Assembly (NCBI GenBank): GCA_045636125.1
Contig: JAZTWX010000002.1
Coordinates: forward strand, 1-10,406
DNA length: 10,406 nucleotides
Direction of reading: 5' to 3'
Origin: HGM04593 sp045636125
GTDB lineage: Bacteria > Bacteroidota > Bacteroidia > Bacteroidales > Bacteroidaceae
Below, piece by piece: positions 6,319-10,406 of this stretch (the stretch's first letter is position 1; each line of letters begins with the position of its first letter). The notes beneath the pieces were generated by a model that was given only the letters and a program-made list of their open reading frames with translations, ran no database searches and was not told the DNA's origin. A program made the position numbers and the translations under genes.

Positions 6319-7821
6319 TTACCCGCAATGAAAGTAACGATTCACCAATTTAAGCATCTCATCGCGGTTGTCGGCAATTTCGCTGCGCAACGTTCTGTCG
6401 CCATATGAACGCAGTTTTTTAACCACACCGTCAATCATCGCGGGGCTGAATACATTATATTTCTCGAACGCTGCACGCTGGCTCTCCAGGCAGTCGGCCG
6501 AAGCCTCGCAGCTGTCGGGCAAGCAAGCAAGATTCTTGAGCTTATCCTCATTCTCCTTTTGGTGAATATTCACGTTAACGTATGTCTTTTCAGCAATCTC
6601 AAAGCCATTTTCAAGTTCAAAGCCGTAACGGCAAGCTACTGCAAGACCTGCAATGAGCTGGTATATATCGGCCGAACCGTCGGGCGAACGCATCTCTACA
6701 GTCTGTTTCTGTGTTGTATCGTAGTTGCTTTCGGGCTCAAGCGGGTTGGCCAAACGGCACATATCGCTCTTTGCAGCCCAGCCAAGAGGAACACGCACAA
6801 GAACCGAGCGGTTTCTGTCGCCCCAGCAAATATTTGTGGGAGCCTCCTGGTGAGGAACAAGGCGGAAATAAGATGTAGGGTTAGTATTTCCGAAAGCCGT
6901 AATTGAGGGAGCAAGCTCCATCATACCGGCAATAGCACGACGCGCGGTTGAGGAGAGCACGCCACCGTCGAGCATCATATTGACACCATCTTTCACTATG
7001 CGCATATGCACGTGAAGGCCCGAACCTGCTTTTCCCGCAGTAATTTTGGGAGCGAACGTGATATCGTAACCCATACGATAAGCAAGGTTGCGGATAATCC
7101 ATTTTGCAATCATAAGTTGGTCGGCAGCATCGCTTGCATCAACAGGCAAGAACTCAATTTCGTTCTGTTCGTAGATAAGGCCGTCGATGGTGAAGTTACC
7201 CACCTCGGAGTGACCATATTTTATTTGACCGCCCGCCTGCGCAATGTATGCCATACACTGGGTACGGAACTCATTGAATTTCGCATAGGGAGCCGACTCG
7301 TGGTAACCCTTCTGGTCGGTAGCGGGGAAAACACCCTCGTCGGGAGCAATAACATAATACTCGAGCTCACCCATAGCCTGAAAAGTCATTCCCGTAACAT
7401 CGTTAAAAGCCTTGCAAGCCTTGCGCAATGTATTTTCGGGAGAACTTTCGAGCGGCTCGCCATCCTTATTAAAATAAGAACAAAGCATCGACAGCGTGGG
7501 AAGTTCGGCAAATGGATCTACAAACGCAGTGCTGAAACGGGGCAATACATAAAGGTCGCTGCTACCCGCCTCAATAAAAGGAAAGAGGCTCGAACCATCG
7601 ACTCTCTCACCACAGGTGAGGATAGCGTCGAGATAGGCCGCATTGTTAATCACAAAGTTCAAAGTCTTCAAACGGCCGTCGGCTGCCGGATACATAAAGT
7701 TAACCATCTTAACATCGTTCTCCTTTATATAGCGCACAATATCGGCCTTTGTAAATTCCTTGCAAGGCTTGCCAAGATAAGCAACCACCTTGTTAGGGTT
7801 CATTTCAAGTTCTTTATTCAT
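6319..7821 (-). CDS. glnA: Glutamine synthetase, GSI-type
   Basis: A 500-residue cytosolic enzyme making glutamine from glutamate, ammonia and ATP. The N-terminal beta-grasp domain (about 25-115) ends in the DGSS motif, with Asp75 matching the ammonium-binding Asp50 of E. coli GS. The catalytic domain follows: GELEYYV (Glu152, Glu154), GHSEVG (203-208), GSGLHVH (His270), NPTSYFRLVP (314-323), NRSVLVRVP (337-345) and VEMRSPDG (Arg379). All main metal- and substrate-binding residues appear present. The tyrosine adenylylated in enterobacterial GSI (NLYDLP) is replaced by alanine in NLACLP (Ala432), so control by adenylylation is not expected. It is somewhat longer than E. coli GS. The ATG at 7821 is preceded by an AT-rich leader without Shine-Dalgarno sequence. 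The gene stands alone and is divergent from the patatin gene. Some uncertainty remains because GS-like ligases share this fold. Confidence 0.9.
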   Translation of the reverse strand: MNKELEMNPNKVVAYLGKPCKEFTKADIVRYIKENDVKMVNFMYPAADGRLKTLNFVINNAAYLDAILTCGERVDGSSLFPFIEAGSSDLYVLPRFSTAFVDPFAELPTLSMLCSYFNKDGEPLESSPENTLRKACKAFNDVTGMTFQAMGELEYYVIAPDEGVFPATDQKGYHESAPYAKFNEFRTQCMAYIAQAGGQIKYGHSEVGNFTIDGLIYEQNEIEFLPVDASDAADQLMIAKWIIRNLAYRMGYDITFAPKITAGKAGSGLHVHMRIVKDGVNMMLDGGVLSSTARRAIAGMMELAPSITAFGNTNPTSYFRLVPHQEAPTNICWGDRNRSVLVRVPLGWAAKSDMCRLANPLEPESNYDTTQKQTVEMRSPDGSADIYQLIAGLAVACRYGFELENGFEIAEKTYVNVNIHQKENEDKLKNLACLPDSCEASADCLESQRAAFEKYNVFSPAMIDGVVKKLRSYGDRTLRSEIADNRDEMLKLVNRYFHCG

Positions 7822-7852
7822 AGTCTATTATTTTATATCGGTTTACAAAAAT

Positions 7853-7871
7853 CGTGGAGCCGCACTCCACG
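7853..7871 (-). promoter_or_regulatory. Perfect 7-bp inverted repeat at the glnA transcription start
   Basis: CGTGGAG (7853-7859) and CTCCACG (7865-7871) form a perfect inverted repeat with a 5-nt spacer. It begins about 5 nt downstream of the glnA -7 box, at the predicted transcription start. In RNA it would be a stable hairpin at the very 5' end, followed by AUUUUUG. In DNA it could be an operator. An overlapping inverted repeat, AGCCG (7858-7862) with CGGCT (7870-7874), cannot form at the same time. Confidence 0.45.
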
Positions 7872-7875
7872 GCTG

Positions 7876-7883
7876 CAAAAATA
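7876..7883 (-). promoter_or_regulatory. -7 box of glnA
   Basis: On the minus strand 7883-7876 reads TATTTTTG, fitting TAnnTTTG. The predicted start is near 7869, giving a leader of about 48 nt. Upstream, TTG at 7903-7901 is 17 nt away, a little closer than the usual spacing. Confidence 0.45.
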
Positions 7884-7978
7884 TAAATATAATTGAAAAA
7901 CAATGGCAATAGTACAATAAATTTACAAACAGCCCAAAAAAAAGCCGCAAGACACCGAACAATAGACCCTAAAAACAA

Positions 7979-8008
7979 TTGCCGTTCGAGCAAAATGGAG
8001 TAACTTTG
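7979..8008 (+). promoter_or_regulatory. Promoter of the patatin-symporter operon (TTG-N19-TAACTTTG)
   Basis: The -33 TTG is at 7979-7981 and the -7 TAACTTTG at 8001-8008, with a 19-nt spacer. The predicted start near 8015 leaves only about 10 nt before the ATG at 8026, so the mRNA has a very short leader with no Shine-Dalgarno sequence. Confidence 0.6.
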
Positions 8009-8025
8009 CAGCAAAATTGGTAAAA

Positions 8026-8883
8026 ATGAGCAAGGAGACGGTTAAATTAACAACAAAAAGCGGGCTTGTACTCGAAGGCGGCGGAATGCGCGGAGTATTC
8101 ACCAGCGGAGTACTCGACAACTTTATGGACCGCGGCATACGCTTCCCCTACACCATTGGCGTGAGCGCAGGCGCCTGCAACGGCATCTCATATATGTCGG
8201 GGCAACGCGGCCGTGCAAAATACTGCAACATCGACATACTTAAAGAGTACAAATACATCGGCCTCAGGCACCTCATAACCAAAGGCTGCATAATGGACTT
8301 CAAGTTGCTCTTTCAATCGATTCCCCAGGAAATATACCCATACGATTACGACGCTTTTGCCGGCAGCAACGAAATATTCGAGATGGTAACCACCGACTGC
8401 AAGAGCGGCCAGCCCCGCTATTTTGCCGAAAAGCACAACCCCGAAAGAATAATAGAGATTGTGAAAGCGTCAAGTAGCCTGCCCTTTGTAACACCCATCG
8501 CGTATGTCGACGGCGAGCCTATGATGGATGGCGGCGTTTCCGACTCAGTGCCACTACTGCGCGCCCGCTCACAAGGGTTCACCGACAACGTGGTAGTGCT
8601 CACCCGCAACAAGGGCTACCGCAAGCCCGATAAGGCCACACGCGTACCCTTCCCGTTTTACCGCAAATACCCCGAACTACGCCAGGCCATTGCCACGCGC
8701 AACGCCCACTACAACAAACAGATGGAGCTCATTGAAGAGCTCGAAGAGAAAGGCGAGATAACCGTTATACGCCCCATTAACCCCATAACAGTGGACCGTA
8801 TGGAGCGCAACACACAGAAACTGCTCGACCTCTACAACGAAGGCTATAACTGCGCGGCACAAATAGAATTCATTAAGGAATAA
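8026..8883 (+). CDS. Patatin-like phospholipase (YjjU/RssA type)
   Basis: This 285-residue protein is predicted to be a lipid acyl hydrolase with a Ser-Asp dyad. The oxyanion-hole loop GGGMRG is at residues 18-23. The nucleophile elbow GVSAG is at 45-49, making Ser47 the nucleophile. The catalytic Asp is in DGG (Asp168), within EPMMDGGVSDSVPL. No signal peptide or membrane segment is seen, so it is probably cytosolic or membrane-peripheral. The C-terminal third (about 205-285), with basic and glutamate-rich helices, resembles the extra domain of YjjU-like bacterial patatins. The frame extends three codons upstream to a TTG at 8017, but the ATG at 8026 fits the predicted transcription start and the usual family N-terminus. 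It is the first gene of an operon; the symporter gene starts 17 nt after its stop. Its physiological substrate is unknown. Confidence 0.88.
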   Translation: MSKETVKLTTKSGLVLEGGGMRGVFTSGVLDNFMDRGIRFPYTIGVSAGACNGISYMSGQRGRAKYCNIDILKEYKYIGLRHLITKGCIMDFKLLFQSIPQEIYPYDYDAFAGSNEIFEMVTTDCKSGQPRYFAEKHNPERIIEIVKASSSLPFVTPIAYVDGEPMMDGGVSDSVPLLRARSQGFTDNVVVLTRNKGYRKPDKATRVPFPFYRKYPELRQAIATRNAHYNKQMELIEELEEKGEITVIRPINPITVDRMERNTQKLLDLYNEGYNCAAQIEFIKE

Positions 8884-8900
8884 CACACAAACATCGCGAG

Positions 8901-10262
8901 ATGGAACAAATACAACATATTATAGACAGCGTAGCCTCGTGGCTGTGGGGTTGGCCCATGATTATACTGCTTATAGGCACCCACATATATCTCACACTGC
9001 GCCTGCGTCTGCCACAACGCAAAATTCTCACAGCAATTAAACTATCCTTTCAAAAAGAGGAAAAGGAGAGCGGCGACATAAGCCCGTTCGGCTCGCTCGC
9101 AACCTCGCTTGCCGCCACCATAGGCACAGGCAACATCATAGGCGTAGCGACAGCCGTGTCGTTGGGCGGCCCGGGAGCCGTCTTCTGGTGCTGGGTCACC
9201 GGAGTATTAGGCATTGCCACAAAATATGCCGAAGGCGTTCTCGCCGTAAGATACCGTGTAAAAACCGAAAACGGCGAAATGATAGGAGGCCCCATGTATG
9301 CCCTTGAACGCGGCCTCAATATGCGCTGGCTCGCAGTGCTCTTTTGCATCTTCACAGCCATTGCCGCTTTTGGCATAGGAAACACGGTGCAGGCAAACTC
9401 CATTGCAACACTTTTGAACGAAACACTCAGCGTGCCCACATACGCAACCGGTGCAGTCATTGCCCTCCTGGTTGCACTTGTAAATTTCTTTGGAATAAAA
9501 GGTATTGCGCGCGTGTGCGTTATACTCGTGCCCTTTATGGCACTATTCTACTTATTAGGATGCACCATAATATTATGTATGAACGCACAGTACTTGGGAG
9601 CATCGTTGAAGGCCATTATCGAGAGTGCATTCTCCTCGCAAGCAGCCAGTGGAGGCTTTGCAGGCAGCACAATAATGATAGCCGCACGTTACGGCATTGC
9701 CCGCGGACTGTTTTCCAATGAATCGGGGCTTGGTTCGGCGCCTATAATTGCCGCTGCCGCACGCACACGCAACCCGGTGCGCCAAGCGCTGATATCGTCG
9801 AGCGCAACCTTCTGGGACACCGTCGTAATATGCGCAATAACAGGCCTCACCCTCGTGAGCAGCATTATAGCCCACCCCGACATTGACTGCGCACAAGGCG
9901 CCGTGCTCACAAACAGCGCATTCAGCAAAATACCTTATGCCGGAGAAGCCATACTCACCGTGGGAATTTTCACATTCGCCTTTTCAACCCTTTTGAGCTG
10001 GTCATACTATGGCGAGAAGGCCATTGAATACCTCGGCGGCAAAAAATGCACGAAATACTACCGCATAGCGTGGGTTATTGTGGTATTTATAGGTTCGGTA
10101 ATGAACCTCGGCCTTGTGTGGGGAATATCGGACTGCATGAACGCCCTCATGGCAATCCCCAACCTTGTTGCCCTGCTGCTCCTTTCGGGCATTGTAGCCA
10201 AAGAAACTAAGAAATACCTGTGGAGCGGAAAGCTCGACGAATACGACGACAACAAACAATAA
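8901..10262 (+). CDS. Sodium:alanine/glycine symporter (AGCS family)
   Basis: A 453-residue inner-membrane transporter that takes up small neutral amino acids, typically alanine or glycine, with sodium. Family motifs are clear: SPFGSLATSLAATIGTGNII (61-80), the cation/substrate-site segment; GGPMYAL (129-135); RGLFSNESGLGSAP (268-281); and SWSYYGEKA (366-374). About ten or eleven hydrophobic segments are visible, starting near residues 17-36 and ending near 420-433, with a short acidic, hydrophilic C-terminus (LDEYDDNKQ). Length is normal for the family. The substrate cannot be read from the sequence. It follows the patatin gene by 17 nt and is closed by a strong terminator, so the two form a complete operon. 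Why they are coupled is not clear; a functional link is not required. Confidence 0.93.
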   Translation: MEQIQHIIDSVASWLWGWPMIILLIGTHIYLTLRLRLPQRKILTAIKLSFQKEEKESGDISPFGSLATSLAATIGTGNIIGVATAVSLGGPGAVFWCWVTGVLGIATKYAEGVLAVRYRVKTENGEMIGGPMYALERGLNMRWLAVLFCIFTAIAAFGIGNTVQANSIATLLNETLSVPTYATGAVIALLVALVNFFGIKGIARVCVILVPFMALFYLLGCTIILCMNAQYLGASLKAIIESAFSSQAASGGFAGSTIMIAARYGIARGLFSNESGLGSAPIIAAAARTRNPVRQALISSSATFWDTVVICAITGLTLVSSIIAHPDIDCAQGAVLTNSAFSKIPYAGEAILTVGIFTFAFSTLLSWSYYGEKAIEYLGGKKCTKYYRIAWVIVVFIGSVMNLGLVWGISDCMNALMAIPNLVALLLLSGIVAKETKKYLWSGKLDEYDDNKQ

Positions 10263-10266
10263 AGCA

Positions 10267-10308
10267 AGAGGCTGGGTCAAAAGTAATTTTGGCTCAGTCT
10301 CTTTTTTT
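10267..10308 (+). terminator. Intrinsic terminator of the patatin-symporter operon
   Basis: A fully paired 16-bp stem (left arm 10267-10282, right arm 10287-10302, three G-U wobbles) closes a GTAA loop. It runs directly into a T-tract that ends at 10308. The wobbles are valid only in plus-strand RNA. The stem starts 5 nt after the symporter stop codon. Its GGCTGGGTCAAAA arm also resembles ends of some Bacteroidetes insertion sequences, but the hairpin plus T-tract is explained by termination alone. Confidence 0.88.
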
Positions 10309-10360
10309 GGAGTAATTTCCCGTTTTTACCTTCAGCTTCGAATAAATATCATTTTTGTAC

Positions 10361-10377
10361 GCATAAATCCTTTATGC
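10361..10377 (+). promoter_or_regulatory. Hairpin overlapping a possible start codon at the right edge
   Basis: GCATAAA-TCC-TTTATGC is a perfect 7-bp inverted repeat with a 3-nt loop. Its right arm contains the ATG at 10374 of a possible gene, so in RNA it could hide that start codon. A CATTTTTG at 10350-10357 differs from TAnnTTTG at one base and could be a weak -7 box, placing the transcript start inside the hairpin. Confidence 0.3.
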
Positions 10378-10406
10378 AGCCCGACAACATTCTAAATATG
10401 CTCCAA
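10374..10406 (+). CDS. Possible 5' end of a gene running off the window
   Basis: From an ATG at 10374 an open frame runs to the last base, encoding 11 residues (MQPDNILNMLQ). It follows the symporter terminator, has no Shine-Dalgarno sequence, and has only a weak -7-like box upstream. Eleven codons are too few to identify a family. The position just past a terminator and the start-codon hairpin would suit a transposase gene, but this is a guess. Confidence 0.25.
   Translation, partial: MQPDNILNMLQ

Noticed and set aside
7006..7896. A 296-codon plus-strand frame opposite glnA.
   Set aside because: It is antisense to a glutamine synthetase with all motifs intact; the product has no recognisable domain, and its end overlaps the glnA promoter.

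Overview
The window looks like chromosomal DNA from a member of the Bacteroidales. Evidence: a 286-residue primary sigma factor of the Bacteroidetes type (no region 1.1), a DUF5686/carboxypeptidase-regulatory outer-membrane protein, a clostripain-like lipoprotein, genes that mostly lack strong Shine-Dalgarno sequences, and promoters of the Bacteroidetes form TTTG-N18-20-TAnnTTTG. That motif can be read in front of almost every transcription unit, and the sigma factor encoded here is the one expected to read it.

Layout from left to right. Positions 1-214 hold a strong-looking leftward promoter and a non-coding leader that resembles the leader of a Bacteroidales rRNA operon; the 16S gene would lie just off the left edge. 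An AT-rich stretch then leads to a rightward promoter and an 859-residue DUF5686 outer-membrane protein (544-3123). Converging on it is a two-gene leftward operon: a small secreted protein of unknown function (4373-4759) followed 2 nt later by a C11 (clostripain-family) cysteine-peptidase lipoprotein (3138-4370). Next, also leftward, is rpoD (4934-5794), with its own promoter and a classic intrinsic terminator. Upstream of rpoD is a gene-free stretch of about 520 bp, followed by a leftward GSI-type glutamine synthetase (6319-7821). Divergent from glnA is a rightward pair: a patatin-like phospholipase (8026-8883) and an AGCS-family sodium:amino-acid symporter (8901-10262), closed by a 16-bp intrinsic terminator. 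The last 33 bases may open a further gene.

Most of the window is ordinary core chromosome: transcription (sigma factor, probable rRNA operon), nitrogen assimilation, amino-acid uptake and envelope proteins. I see no CRISPR array, tRNA or complete mobile element. The best candidate for something undescribed is the rpoD-glnA intergenic region. It has a second promoter almost identical to that of rpoD, followed on the same strand by a nested hairpin whose imperfect pairs are G-U wobbles only when read on the minus strand. This suggests a small RNA or a long structured rpoD leader. Other points of note are a 7-bp inverted repeat at the predicted glnA transcription start, and a glutamine synthetase without the adenylylation tyrosine.
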